Of a DNA stretch of 52,474 nt, positions 7,231-15,840 are shown one piece after another. The notes under the pieces are model-generated. The model saw only the letters and a program-made list of their open reading frames with translations. It was not told where the DNA came from and searched no databases. Positions within the stretch are counted from its first letter, which is position 1. Every line of letters begins with the position of its first letter. This DNA is from Solirubrobacterales bacterium (lineage in GTDB: Bacteria > Actinomycetota > Thermoleophilia > Solirubrobacterales > 70-9): assembly GCA_009379895.1 (NCBI GenBank), contig WHSW01000005.1, forward strand, positions 1,613 through 54,086. The letters are read 5' to 3'. Both the position numbers and the translations under genes were made by a program.

Positions 7231-8010
7231 ATGAGGGTGCTGTTCGTCGGGGACGTGGTGGGTAAGCCGGGCCGGGCCGGGCTGGCTCGGGCGCTGCCCG
7301 GGCTGCGCGAGCGCCATCGCCCCGACCTGGTGATCGTCAACGGCGAGAACTCCGCCGGCGGCCTCGGGATCACGCGCAAGACGGCCGAGGAGCTGCTGGC
7401 GATCGGCGCCGACGTGATCACGCTCGGCAACCATTCGTTCCGCCACCGCGAGGTCTTCAACTACCTCGACGGGTCCGAGCGGGTGATCCGCCCGGCGAAC
7501 TTCATGAGCGGCAACCCCGGCCACGGCCACGCGCTCGTCGAGGCCGCCGGGATGCGCGTCTGCGTGATCAACCTCAGCGGTCAGCTCGAGCTGCGCGCGG
7601 CCCGCTCGCCGTTCAGCGAGGTCGATGCCCTGCGCGACCGCCTCGACTCACAGGCCGACGCCTTCTTCGTCGACTTCCACGCCGAGGTCACCTCCGAGAA
7701 GGTGGCGATGGGCTGGCACCTCGACGGTCGCGCGGCCGCCGTGGTCGGCACCCACACGCACGTGCCGACCGCCGACGCGCGGGTGCTGCCCCGCGGCACC
7801 GCGTTCATCTGCGACGTCGGGATGACCGGCTCGCGCGCGAGCGTGCTCGGGGTCCGTTGGGAGCAGGCGCTGCAGAGCTTTCGCACCCAGATGTCGGTCC
7901 GCTTCGACACCGCCGAGGACGACGTCTGGGTCAACGCCGTGGTGGTCGAGGTCGCCGGCGACGGGCTCGCGACCTCGATCGAGCAGGTGCTCGAGCCGGC
8001 GCCCGATTGA
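7231..8010 (+). CDS. YmdB-family metallophosphoesterase (cyclic-nucleotide phosphodiesterase)
   Basis: The 259-residue protein matches the YmdB/DUF-type calcineurin-like phosphoesterases from its first residues: MRVLFVGDVVGKPGR supplies the first metal aspartate. IVNGENSAGGLGIT and LGNHSFRHRE supply the Asn/His ligands, DFHAEVTSEK follows, and VVGTHTHVPTAD supplies the distal histidines. Family members hydrolyse 2',3'-cyclic nucleotides and influence RNA turnover and biofilm or spore choices in Bacillus. In many genomes the gene sits beside rny; no rny is seen here. Length is normal. The ATG follows a leaderless-type promoter. Its 3' end faces the end of the M1 peptidase operon, 15 bases away. 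Confidence 0.9.
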   Translation: MRVLFVGDVVGKPGRAGLARALPGLRERHRPDLVIVNGENSAGGLGITRKTAEELLAIGADVITLGNHSFRHREVFNYLDGSERVIRPANFMSGNPGHGHALVEAAGMRVCVINLSGQLELRAARSPFSEVDALRDRLDSQADAFFVDFHAEVTSEKVAMGWHLDGRAAAVVGTHTHVPTADARVLPRGTAFICDVGMTGSRASVLGVRWEQALQSFRTQMSVRFDTAEDDVWVNAVVVEVAGDGLATSIEQVLEPAPD

Positions 8011-8025
8011 GCGCGCGCCGCTCCG

Positions 8026-9981
8026 TTAGCTGAAGTCGTCCGGGGTGATCGTCGGCTTGCTGGTGCCGAACAGCCACTGCTGGAAGTACTCGTCGAGCAG
8101 GGCGAGCTCGGCGCCCCCGAGCCCCGAGCGCTGCTCGGCGAGCTCGATGAACTGATCGGTCGAGATGTTGGCGTAGGCGAACTCGCGCTGGATCGCCCTA
8201 GCGAAGTCGAAGAAGGTGTCGTCGCCGACGATCTCGCGGTAGCCCTGGATCGTCATTCCCCCGCGCCGGTAGGTCGGATCGGTCGCGAACAGGTTGGCCG
8301 GGTCGCCGTCGAGCTCCGCCGGCGCGATCGACCAGTCGAAGCCCGGGTCGGCGTAGGCGTCGTCGAACTCCTGCGCCGGGCTGACGCCCCCGCCGGCGAA
8401 CTCGAAGGCGTATTCCCACTCGGCGAACTGCGCCCAGCCCTCGTTGAACCAGATGTCGTTCCAGCGCGCGAGGGTGACCGCGTCGCCGAACCACATGTGC
8501 GCGAGCTCGTGCAGGTAGGTGCTCGCCGTGCCCCCGTCGACGGCCGAGCCGTCGGGCAGGAACGCGAAGTGCGACTTGGTCTGCACCTCGAGCGCGTAGC
8601 CGACCTCGGGCGCCCGGTCGAAGACCGCGCCGTAGGAGTCGAACGGGTAGGGCCCGAAGCGCTCGCCCAGGAAGTCGATCAGGTCGGAGTCGCGGCCGAC
8701 CAGGGTCGCGAAGTTCGCCGCTTGTGCCGGCGTCGCCGAGGGGTCGAGCGCGTCGTAGACCGGCAGCGTGCGCCCGGTCTGCGCCTCGGTGGCGGTCGTC
8801 TCGGTGTAGTCGAAGTCGCCGTTGGTGGCGGTCACCAGGTAGGTCGACGTCGGGTCGTCCTCGGTCCAGCTCCAGGTCGTGGTGCCGTCCCCGTTGTCGG
8901 TCGGCGCGCCCGCCAGCTCACCGACCCCGAAGGCCTGATCGCCGCTCGGCACCGTGATCGCGGTCTCGAAGGTCGCCTTGTCGGACGGGTAGTTGTTGGA
9001 CGGAAACCACGCCTGCGAGCCCATCGGCTCGCCGACGACGAAGGCGCTGTCGCAGACCTCGACGCCCGGCGGGGGTGGCGGCGTGTAGCAGGCGGGGATC
9101 CAGCCCTCGATCGAGGTGTCCGGGTCGGTGAACACCTGCGGGCGGCCCGCGTAGTCGACCGCGAGCGTGAACTCGGTGTGCTCCCGGATCCCCCGCGGCG
9201 GGGTGACGACCAGCTTCATCGGCTGGGTGACGACCGGGTCCGAGCTCAGGTCGGGCTTGGCCACGACCTGCTCGAAGCTCGCCGGCGCCCCGTCGACGGT
9301 GACCCCCCGGACGGGCAGGTCTTGGAAGTCAAGGCTGAGCTCGGAGAGGTTCTGCGTCGCGGTCGCGGTCATCGTGGTCGTCGCCGCGTCGAAGACATTG
9401 GCGTCGGGGTCGTAGTCGAGGTCGATCGCGTAGTGGCCGGCGTCATAGCCGCCGTTGCCGATCTGGGGTAGGAGCGGATCGCCGAGCGTGCGCGCGCCCG
9501 GGCTGAAGGTGGGCGCCGGCGAGGGGGGCGCCGGCGGGGCCGGCGGCGAGGGGGCCGGCTCGGGGGCGATCCTCACCCGGGACTCCGACGCGGCGCAGCG
9601 GTTGGGACCCCGGTGCCCGCGCCGCTTGACACAGGCGACGACACGGTAACTCCCGGGCCGCGCGTCGGGTGGAATCGTGGCGACGGTCTCAAAGCGCTTG
9701 CGGCGGTGCGCGCGGACCTTCAGCTTGCGCGAGGCGACCCTGGTCCTCTGCGCGCCCTTCGCGGTCTCGCGGAGGCTGATCCGGACCCGGGTCCTGGCGC
9801 GGCGCTTGCCCTTGTTGGCGACCTTCCCGGTGACCTCGAACGAGGCGCCGGCCTTGGCGAGGGCAGGCGGCGCGGAGACGCTCTTGACCGAGAGCTTGGG
9901 CTTCGACCGATGCGCGGCGTTCGCCGGCGCGGCGACGACGAAGGCGACGGCGATGCCCACCACGAACGCGACTCTCCTCAC
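8026..9981 (-). CDS. Secreted M1-family (gluzincin) metallopeptidase with an N-terminal CARDB-like domain
   Basis: A 651-residue exported protein. A signal peptide (VRRVAFVVGIAVAFVVAAPANA) is followed by a Lys/Arg-rich CARDB-like beta domain at about residues 30-135, a Pro/Ala linker, then an M1 domain. The zinc site is HELAH at 491-495 with the third ligand 19 residues on (NEGW), giving HExxH-18-E. A tyrosine in DPTYRRGGMTIQ probably stabilises the transition state. The exopeptidase GxMEN motif is replaced by VGYALEVQT, so it may not be a classic aminopeptidase. The GTG at 9981 has a strong AAAGGAGG site five bases upstream, yet also forms a GTGA overlap with the glycosyltransferase. It is the last gene of a five-gene operon. 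A paralogue lies at 27534-29138. Confidence 0.9.
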   Translation of the reverse strand: MRRVAFVVGIAVAFVVAAPANAAHRSKPKLSVKSVSAPPALAKAGASFEVTGKVANKGKRRARTRVRISLRETAKGAQRTRVASRKLKVRAHRRKRFETVATIPPDARPGSYRVVACVKRRGHRGPNRCAASESRVRIAPEPAPSPPAPPAPPSPAPTFSPGARTLGDPLLPQIGNGGYDAGHYAIDLDYDPDANVFDAATTTMTATATQNLSELSLDFQDLPVRGVTVDGAPASFEQVVAKPDLSSDPVVTQPMKLVVTPPRGIREHTEFTLAVDYAGRPQVFTDPDTSIEGWIPACYTPPPPPGVEVCDSAFVVGEPMGSQAWFPSNNYPSDKATFETAITVPSGDQAFGVGELAGAPTDNGDGTTTWSWTEDDPTSTYLVTATNGDFDYTETTATEAQTGRTLPVYDALDPSATPAQAANFATLVGRDSDLIDFLGERFGPYPFDSYGAVFDRAPEVGYALEVQTKSHFAFLPDGSAVDGGTASTYLHELAHMWFGDAVTLARWNDIWFNEGWAQFAEWEYAFEFAGGGVSPAQEFDDAYADPGFDWSIAPAELDGDPANLFATDPTYRRGGMTIQGYREIVGDDTFFDFARAIQREFAYANISTDQFIELAEQRSGLGGAELALLDEYFQQWLFGTSKPTITPDDFS

Positions 9982-11789
9982 GGCGGCCTCCTTTGCACCG
10001 AGGTTGCTGCCCGAACCCCGCGGGCATCGGGCACGCGTACTCTTGCAGACCGCCCGTCGCCGGCCGCGGGCGCGGGGCCCGAGCGCCGCGGCGAGCCGAC
10101 CGCCAGCGCGATCAGAAGCGGGCCGGCGAACCACGGGATGTAGAGATAGAACCAGTGGTCGGCGGTGAGCTGGACCGCGATCAGCACCGCCGCGGCGAGG
10201 GCGGCGACCCGCGCGATCGGGCGCCGGCGGGGCACGAAGGCGACCAGGACCGCGAGCCCCAGCGTGGCCGCGATCGCGGCGGTGTGCAGCCAGCCGAGGC
10301 TCGGCTCGAGCCCCCAGACGCTGAACGGCGACTCGCGGTCGATCTGGGTGGCGACGGTGCGATCCCAGAAGGTCGCGAGCCCGGGATCGATCGCCGGGTG
10401 CGCGAGCATCAGCCCGGCGACGACCAGGAAGGCGAGCGAGAAGCAGAGCACCGGCCGAATCCACGGCGCCCGCGCGGCGCCGGCCGCCCGATCCGCCGGG
10501 CGGCGATCGGCCCAGCGGGCGAGCAGCCCGCGCTCGCCGGTCGCGAACAGCGGCGCCAGCGCGAGTGGGGCGAACTTCGCGGTCGCCGCCAGCGCGAGCA
10601 GGGCCCCGCGCGCCAGCGGCCGCGCGAACAGCGCCAGCGACCAGACGATCAGCGCCGCGACGAGCGAATCGTTGGAGTTCGATTGCAGGGCGAAGGCCGT
10701 ATAGGGGTAGGCGAGCCAGCCGAAGGCGAGGATCGCGCCGAGCTCGCTGCCGCGCCGACCGCCGCGCAGGCGCAGCGCGAAGACGAGCAGGCCGACGACC
10801 GTGGCGAGGTCGAAGGCGATCGCGGCCGCGTGCGAGGCGGGCAGCTCGTCCCACTCGCCGCTCCACGGCAGCGCGAGCTCGAACGGCACGTAGGTGTAGT
10901 AGTTGGAGGGGCCGTAGGTATCGCCGAAGGGGTTGTCCTCCGGGAACTCTCCCTGGCCGTAGAGCGGCTCGCCGTGCGCGATCCGATCGGCGCCGATCGT
11001 GCCCGCGTAGCCGACGTCGATCACCCCCGAGTCGGCCACGTTGATGGTGAGCCGAAACGCGCACAGCGCGACCGCCGCGATCGCCAGCCACAAGGCGGGC
11101 GCCGTCGGGCGCAGGCCCTCGCCGCCCCGGAAGCCGAGCCACAGCATGCGCGCCAGCAGATAGAGGAGGAGCGGGTAGACGAGCGGCACCGAGACCCCGA
11201 TCTCGCCGCGGTTGAAGAAGATGTGCGAGACGCCGAAGGCGAGCAGCGCGAGCAGGTCGAGGTGCGCGATCCGCCACGGCCGGCGCCAATCGAGCAACCC
11301 GCAGAGGAAGATCAGGCAGAGCGGGATCCAGACGTAGGGGGCGTTGAGCACGTGGCCGAACTGGCCCTCGTACCCGCGCGCCATCGGCCAGGCGACCTGG
11401 TAGCCGGTCCACGACTCCCGGACCGCGCCGCTGCCGCCGTCGACGAGCACCTGGGCGCGCTCGCCGCCGCCGCTGGAGTAGCCGACCTGCCAGTTGCCGT
11501 CCTTCGCCTCGACCGCGGTGCTCAGGCGCCCGTAGCGGCGCGACTGCTCGGCGACCTTCGGGTCGCGGTCGGCGATCGCGACCGCCTCGCGGGCGCCGAT
11601 CGCGTAGCCGTCCGGGGCCGGGGGAATGTAGTCGGGTGGCGTCGGGCGCGGCGGGGCCGTGGCGCCGGCGCGCGCCTCTGCGGGCGCGGGCGAGACGAGC
11701 GTCGCGGCCGTCGGCGCGAGCAGGGCCAGGGCCGCGGCGGCGAGCGCGATCGGGCGATGAACGGCGCGCGGAGCTAGTCGAAGGTCCAC
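9978..11789 (-). CDS. Polytopic membrane glycosyltransferase, GT87/DUF2029-like
   Basis: The 603-residue protein starts with a signal-like helix and an extracytoplasmic segment (about residues 40-135, including AREAVAIADRDPKVAEQ) that looks like a PepSY-type domain. At least nine membrane helices follow. The loop after the second helix group, with GDTYGPSNYYTYVPFE, carries acidic and aromatic residues as in GT-C glycosyltransferases of the GT87 type, which use polyprenyl-phosphate sugars. That would suit the neighbouring GtrA-type flippase. The C-terminal 35 residues are polar. The GTG start at 11789 overlaps the gtrA-like gene by 16 bases and the stop overlaps the peptidase start. Family level is uncertain; a generic membrane protein is the alternative. 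Confidence 0.65.
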   Translation of the reverse strand: MDLRLAPRAVHRPIALAAAALALLAPTAATLVSPAPAEARAGATAPPRPTPPDYIPPAPDGYAIGAREAVAIADRDPKVAEQSRRYGRLSTAVEAKDGNWQVGYSSGGGERAQVLVDGGSGAVRESWTGYQVAWPMARGYEGQFGHVLNAPYVWIPLCLIFLCGLLDWRRPWRIAHLDLLALLAFGVSHIFFNRGEIGVSVPLVYPLLLYLLARMLWLGFRGGEGLRPTAPALWLAIAAVALCAFRLTINVADSGVIDVGYAGTIGADRIAHGEPLYGQGEFPEDNPFGDTYGPSNYYTYVPFELALPWSGEWDELPASHAAAIAFDLATVVGLLVFALRLRGGRRGSELGAILAFGWLAYPYTAFALQSNSNDSLVAALIVWSLALFARPLARGALLALAATAKFAPLALAPLFATGERGLLARWADRRPADRAAGAARAPWIRPVLCFSLAFLVVAGLMLAHPAIDPGLATFWDRTVATQIDRESPFSVWGLEPSLGWLHTAAIAATLGLAVLVAFVPRRRPIARVAALAAAVLIAVQLTADHWFYLYIPWFAGPLLIALAVGSPRRSGPAPAAGDGRSARVRVPDARGVRAATSVQRRPP

Positions 11790-12238
11790 AGCTTGTTGCC
11801 GATGAAGTTCACCGGCATCGAGAGCGCCACCGCGACGGCCTGCGCCGGGAGCTCGGCGAGCCCCGAGGAGACGAGCAGCTCGAGCAGGATCAGGTTGATC
11901 GCCAGGCCGCCGACGCTGACGGCGAGGAACCGCGCCGCCTGAAAGCCGGCGTGCCCGTCACCGGCGTCGAACGTCCAGTGGCGGTTGAGCAGGAAGTTGT
12001 TGGAGACCGCGACGCAGAACGCGCCGACCGCGGCGGCGATGTGGTGCACTCCCAGCCCCCCGCTGAGCAGCGCGAAAACCACCAGGTTGACGACGTAGCC
12101 GGAGCCGCCGACCACGGAGAAGCGAAACAGCTGGACCCAGTTCGCGGGCTCGCGGGTGCCCAGGTGGATGCGCCGGATCAGCCCCCAGGTCCAGTCCGCG
12201 GCGCGCGTCGTCGCGGCGGTCTCGGGAGCGCCGTTCAT
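11774..12238 (-). CDS. GtrA-family membrane protein (polyprenyl-phosphate sugar flippase)
   Basis: A 154-residue protein with four membrane helices. It begins QLFRFSVVGGSGYVVNLVVF, the standard GtrA opening, and has SNNFLLNRHWTF after helix 2 and a second NKLWTF at the C-terminus, both family signatures. GtrA proteins are thought to move undecaprenyl- or decaprenyl-phosphate-linked sugars across the membrane for glycosylation of cell-wall polymers or O-antigen. The ATG at 12238 overlaps the previous stop as ATGA. The frame remains open upstream but only as antisense-like Arg-rich sequence. Together with the adjacent GT-C-like enzyme it suggests surface polysaccharide or glycoprotein modification. 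Confidence 0.92.
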   Translation of the reverse strand: MNGAPETAATTRAADWTWGLIRRIHLGTREPANWVQLFRFSVVGGSGYVVNLVVFALLSGGLGVHHIAAAVGAFCVAVSNNFLLNRHWTFDAGDGHAGFQAARFLAVSVGGLAINLILLELLVSSGLAELPAQAVAVALSMPVNFIGNKLWTFD

Positions 12239-13821
12239 CCGATCGGGGCTCCCGCGGGCGGCGCGAGGCGAAGCGCGGCCTCGCGCTCCGCGATCCCGAA
12301 GTGAGAGAGCACGACGGGCGCGATGTCGCGCAGGGTCCACTGCGCATGGGTCGCCTCGATCCCGGGCTCGAGCCCGCAGAACAACAACGGTCCGAGCGAG
12401 TCGCCGGCCGCGAGCGAGCCGTGGCTGCCGCCCGGGCAGTGCGTGACCCCGCCCCAGTCGACGAGCTCGAAGCCCTCCGACGCGGAGATCAGGATGTCGC
12501 CCGAATGCGGCGCCGTGAGCGCCGACCACAGGCGGGAGAAGGGGTCGGGATAGGCGTCGCTGGCCAGCCGCCCGTCGCGAACCTCCGCCTCGAGCGCCCC
12601 GAGGTCGCCGTCGACGTCCCAGCCGCGACCGCGCCGGTCGACGTACGCGGACCCGGGCCGGAAGCGAAGCTCGGCCCCCCCGCGCTCGACCACCGCCTCG
12701 GCCGCGGCGGGGGGCGCGCCGTCGCGGCGCTCGACCGGCGCGCCGGCCGGCTCCGTGAGCCAGGCGAACAGGTCGACGCCGTCGAGCTCGGCGAGCCGCG
12801 AGCGGACGCCGGCGTGCACGCGTTCGCCGCGCCGACCCTCGGCGAGCACGTAGACGGCGCCGGCGCGCGCGATCGGGCTCACCGCGAGCTCGGGGTGCTC
12901 GTCGACGAGCGCGGGCCCGAGCACGCGGTAGTCCTCGGCCAGCGCCGCGGCGAGCGGGAGGTCGTGCTCGACGCGCGTCTGCGCGTGGTCGGCGAGCAGA
13001 ACGACCGCGTTGCGGGCGAGGAAGTCGTCCAGCCCGCCGGCCGCGTCGACCAGCTCGGCGAAGGCGGCGTCGGCGCGCGCGATCGACTCGACCTGCGCCT
13101 CGGGCCCGAAGTTGTGCGAGTGATGATCGTTGTCGGGCAGCGAGAAGAGCAGGAAGTCATAGAGGTCGGAGGCGACCAGCTCGCGCCCGACGCAGCCCGA
13201 GTACTCGTCGCGGGTTCCCGGCCGGGCCAGGGTCGGCTTGCAATCGACCCGGCGGCTCGCGTACAGCTCGCCGTAGAAGAGCTCGTCCGGGCCCCAGGTG
13301 GCGTGGCGGAAGCTGGCCGCGACGGCCACCCGGCGCAGCAGCCCCTCGAGGCCGACCTCGTGCCTGGTGCGCCCGCGATAGATCAGGAACGGGGTGCAGG
13401 CCGAGCGCAGGCCATGGTCGCCGAGCTGCTCGAAGATCGTCTCCACCTCGTGCGAGAGGTGGGCCATGTTCATGTTGTAGACGATGTCGTAGAGGGTCCG
13501 GATCAGGCCGAACGCCCGCGTCGCCTCGAACGAGCTGCCGTACTCCACGTAGCGGCGCTCGGCGCGGTGATACCAGTTGCTGCCGCTGATCCAGTGGCCG
13601 TCGGCGCCCCGTCCGGTGACGATCTCGGAGTTACAGACCGGGGTCACCGAGGGAAAGGCGCTGACGCAGTCACCGATCAGCGAGCCGCGCTCGATCAGCG
13701 CCGCGAAGGTCGGTGCCTCGCCGCCCGCCGTCGCCTCCAAGAGCTTGTCGGTCCGCAGCGAGTCGACCGCGCAGAGGACCAGCTTTCGCTCCGGCCTCGC
13801 GGCTGGGTCGAGGCCGCTCAC
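12235..13821 (-). CDS. Alkaline-phosphatase-superfamily phosphodiesterase (type I phosphodiesterase/nucleotide pyrophosphatase)
   Basis: About 528 residues, apparently cytoplasmic because no signal peptide is visible. Metal-site and nucleophile motifs can be placed: VLCAVDSLRTDKL near residue 20 supplies the first Asp, FPSVTPVCNSEIVTG supplies the Thr nucleophile, LPDNDHHSHNFGP gives an Asp/His pair, LLADHAQTRVEHD gives the next Asp-His, and CPGGSHGS near the end supplies a final His. The superfamily hydrolyses phosphodiesters, nucleotide sugars or phospholipid headgroups, but the substrate here is unknown. I take GTG 13821 because it forms a GTGA overlap with the previous gene; the frame upstream is Arg-rich shadow. 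Co-transcription with GtrA and a membrane glycosyltransferase suggests turnover of a lipid- or nucleotide-linked glycan intermediate. Confidence 0.85.
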   Translation of the reverse strand: MSGLDPAARPERKLVLCAVDSLRTDKLLEATAGGEAPTFAALIERGSLIGDCVSAFPSVTPVCNSEIVTGRGADGHWISGSNWYHRAERRYVEYGSSFEATRAFGLIRTLYDIVYNMNMAHLSHEVETIFEQLGDHGLRSACTPFLIYRGRTRHEVGLEGLLRRVAVAASFRHATWGPDELFYGELYASRRVDCKPTLARPGTRDEYSGCVGRELVASDLYDFLLFSLPDNDHHSHNFGPEAQVESIARADAAFAELVDAAGGLDDFLARNAVVLLADHAQTRVEHDLPLAAALAEDYRVLGPALVDEHPELAVSPIARAGAVYVLAEGRRGERVHAGVRSRLAELDGVDLFAWLTEPAGAPVERRDGAPPAAAEAVVERGGAELRFRPGSAYVDRRGRGWDVDGDLGALEAEVRDGRLASDAYPDPFSRLWSALTAPHSGDILISASEGFELVDWGGVTHCPGGSHGSLAAGDSLGPLLFCGLEPGIEATHAQWTLRDIAPVVLSHFGIAEREAALRLAPPAGAPIG

Positions 13822-14249
13822 CGCAGGGTCCTGAGCCCCTCGTACTTGCGCGACGCCCGCTGGCGCCGGGCGAGCGCCAGCCAGACCAGCGCCGCGAGCG
13901 CAACCAGGCCGATCGGCGGCAGCAGGATCGAGAGGCCCGCGAGGACGAGCGCGCCGAGCGCGATCAGCGCCGAGGTGAACCCGCCCGCGTCGGCGCGCCG
14001 CGCCGCGCCCTCGGCGATGTCGCGGACGACGAAGAACGCGAGGGCCGCCAGCGCGGCGCCGGCCGGCCACCCGGGCCACGCCGCGTGGTCCTCTGCGGCG
14101 AGCGAGATCCCGAACAGGATCGCACCCCCGAGCACGGCGGCGGCGAGCAGGATCGTCCCGATCGTGGCGCGCCGGCCGGCCGCGCCCCCGAAGGCCCCGG
14201 TGGCGAGCGCCAGGCCGACTCCCTGGCAGGCTGCGAGGAAGAGGTCCAT
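13818..14249 (-). CDS. Small four-helix membrane protein, DUF4126-like
   Basis: A 143-residue hydrophobic protein starting MDLFLAACQGVGLALATGAFGG. It has about four predicted helices, a polar loop EDHAAWPGWP between helices 2 and 3 (helix 3: AALAALAFFVVRDI), and a basic C-terminal tail. The glycine-rich opening resembles the DUF4126 family, whose function is unknown. It is the first gene of the five-gene minus-strand operon; its stop overlaps the phosphodiesterase start as GTGA. A TAGCCT box nine bases before the ATG suggests a leaderless transcript. Confidence 0.7.
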   Translation of the reverse strand: MDLFLAACQGVGLALATGAFGGAAGRRATIGTILLAAAVLGGAILFGISLAAEDHAAWPGWPAGAALAALAFFVVRDIAEGAARRADAGGFTSALIALGALVLAGLSILLPPIGLVALAALVWLALARRQRASRKYEGLRTLR

Positions 14250-14258
14250 CGCGGGCGC

Positions 14259-14264
14259 AGGCTA
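14259..14264 (-). promoter_or_regulatory. -10 box (TAGCCT) of the five-gene glycan operon
   Basis: TAGCCT on the minus strand ends nine bases before the ATG at 14249. The large inverted repeat at 14286-14322 lies where the -35 region and upstream elements would be. Confidence 0.5.
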
Positions 14265-14285
14265 GAGGATCACCGGGGGCACGTC

Positions 14286-14322
14286 GGGCCGGATTCCACC
14301 GCCCAGCGGTGGAATTCGGCCC
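14286..14322. promoter_or_regulatory. 17-bp inverted repeat between two divergent promoters
   Basis: The left arm 14286-14302 and right arm 14306-14322 pair at 16 of 17 positions around a 3-base loop. The core of each arm is ATTCCACCGC or its complement. It sits between the divergent -10 boxes at 14259-14264 and 14365-14370 and has no T tract. A shared operator is more likely than a terminator, since both flanking genes point away from it. Confidence 0.55.
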
Positions 14323-14364
14323 AGCACGCGTCAGGGGCGGCGGGGACGGGTGCGTCGACTGGTC

Positions 14365-14370
14365 TACCTT
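14365..14370 (+). promoter_or_regulatory. -10 box (TACCTT) of the DAO-type oxidoreductase gene
   Basis: TACCTT ends nine bases before ATG 14380. It decides that start over the upstream in-frame GTG at 14350, which would lie upstream of the promoter. Confidence 0.55.
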
Positions 14371-14379
14371 GCTGCGGCG

Positions 14380-15825
14380 ATGACTCCGCGCGGCGATGCA
14401 CACGGGCCCTGGGGCTCGGCCCCACCCGACGAGAGCGACCGCCGCTCCTACGCGGAGGCCGAGCCGCGCCCGTTCTGGCTCGACTCCCCGCTGCGCCCCG
14501 AGGCCGCGGCGCCGCTCGCCGGCGAGGCCGAATGCGACCTGGCGATCGTCGGCGGGGGCCTCAGCGGGCTGTGGGCCGCGCTGCTGGCCCAGGAGCGCGA
14601 CCCGGGCCGCGACATCGTCGTCCTCGAGGGCGACCGGATCGCCGCCGCCGCCAGCGGGCGCAACGGCGGCTTCATCCTCTCCTCGCTCACCCATGGGGTC
14701 GCCAACGGGCTGAACCGCTTCGCGGACGAGATGCCGGCGCTCGAGCGGCTCGGGCGCGCGAGCTTCGACGCGGCCGTCGCGGCGATCGAGCGCCACGCGA
14801 TCGACTGCGACCTCGAGCTCAACGGCGGCCTCGACGTCGCGGTCGAGCCGCACGAGCTCGACTGGCTCGCCGAGGGGGTCGAGCCGCTGCGCGGGCTCGG
14901 GCACGAGGTCGAGCTGCTCGATCGCGAGGCGGTGCGCGCGGAGGTCGACTCCCCGATCTACGAGGGCGGGATCTGGCAGCGCAGCGGGGCGGGGCTGGTC
15001 GACGCGGCGCGGTTGTGCTGGGGGCTGGCGCGCGCCGCGGGCGAGCTCGGCACGAGGCTCTACGAGCGCACGCCGGTGCGCCGCGTGCGCGAGTCCGGCG
15101 CCGGGGTCGAGCTCGAGACCGACGGCGGGCGCCTGCGCGCGCGGCGGGTGCTGCTGGCGACGAGCGCCTTTCGCGGCCTGGTCGGCGCGATCCGCCGGCG
15201 GATCGTCCCGGTCTACGACTACGTCCTGGTCACCGAGCCGCTCTCCGCCGAGCAGCGCCGGGCGATCGGCTGGCGCAACCGCCAGGGGCTCGGGGACCTG
15301 GCGAACCAGTTCCACTACTACCGCCTGACGCCCGACGACCGGATCCTCTGGGGCGGCTACGACGCCGTCTATCACTACGGCGGCGCGGTCGAGCGTGCCC
15401 ACGACCAGCGCGACGCCAGCTTCGCGCTGCTGGCGAAGCACTTCTTCATCACCTTCCCGCAGCTCGAGGGGGTCCGCTTCAGCCACCGCTGGGGCGGCGC
15501 GATCGACACGTGCACCCGCTTCTTCGCGTTCTACGGCACCGCGATGGAGGGCCGGGTCTCCTACGCGGTCGGTCACACCGGGCTCGGCGTCGGCGCCAGC
15601 CGGTTCGGCGCCGAGGTGGCGCTCGACCTGCTCGCCGGCCGTGAGACCGAGGCGACCCGGCTGCGCGCCGTCCGCTCGCAGCCGCTTCCCTTCCCGCCCG
15701 AGCCGCTGCGCTGGGCGGCGATCGAGCTGACGCGCAACCGCCTGGCGGCCGCCGACCGCCGCGGCGGGCGGCGCGGCCTGTGGTTGCGCGCCCTCGATCG
15801 AGCCGGGCTCGGCTTCGACAGTTAG
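14380..15825 (+). CDS. FAD-dependent oxidoreductase of the DAO (glycine/D-amino-acid oxidase-like) family
   Basis: A 481-residue flavoenzyme. The dinucleotide-binding motif AIVGGGLSGLWAALLAQ is followed by VVLEGDRIAAAASGRNGGF, whose SGRNGG is typical of gamma-glutamylputrescine-oxidase-like DAO enzymes. The C-terminal GYAVGHTGLGVG-type segment (here YAVGHTGLGVGASRFG) closes the FAD site. Such enzymes oxidise amines or amino acids to imine and H2O2. No signal peptide is visible. ATG 14380 is chosen because a TACCTT box lies nine bases upstream; an in-frame GTG at 14350 lies upstream of that box. It is monocistronic, divergent from the glycan operon, and converges on a small secreted-protein gene; a GCCGGC hairpin at 15835-15851 lies between the ends. 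Confidence 0.88.
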   Translation: MTPRGDAHGPWGSAPPDESDRRSYAEAEPRPFWLDSPLRPEAAAPLAGEAECDLAIVGGGLSGLWAALLAQERDPGRDIVVLEGDRIAAAASGRNGGFILSSLTHGVANGLNRFADEMPALERLGRASFDAAVAAIERHAIDCDLELNGGLDVAVEPHELDWLAEGVEPLRGLGHEVELLDREAVRAEVDSPIYEGGIWQRSGAGLVDAARLCWGLARAAGELGTRLYERTPVRRVRESGAGVELETDGGRLRARRVLLATSAFRGLVGAIRRRIVPVYDYVLVTEPLSAEQRRAIGWRNRQGLGDLANQFHYYRLTPDDRILWGGYDAVYHYGGAVERAHDQRDASFALLAKHFFITFPQLEGVRFSHRWGGAIDTCTRFFAFYGTAMEGRVSYAVGHTGLGVGASRFGAEVALDLLAGRETEATRLRAVRSQPLPFPPEPLRWAAIELTRNRLAAADRRGGRRGLWLRALDRAGLGFDS

Positions 15826-15840
15826 CGCGGGAGCGCCGGC

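Noticed and set aside
10165-11777. Several long plus-strand frames opposite the glycosyltransferase operon
   Set aside because: They are Arg/Gln/Asp-rich shadows typical of GC-rich antisense frames, with no recognisable domains, while the minus-strand genes have clear motifs.
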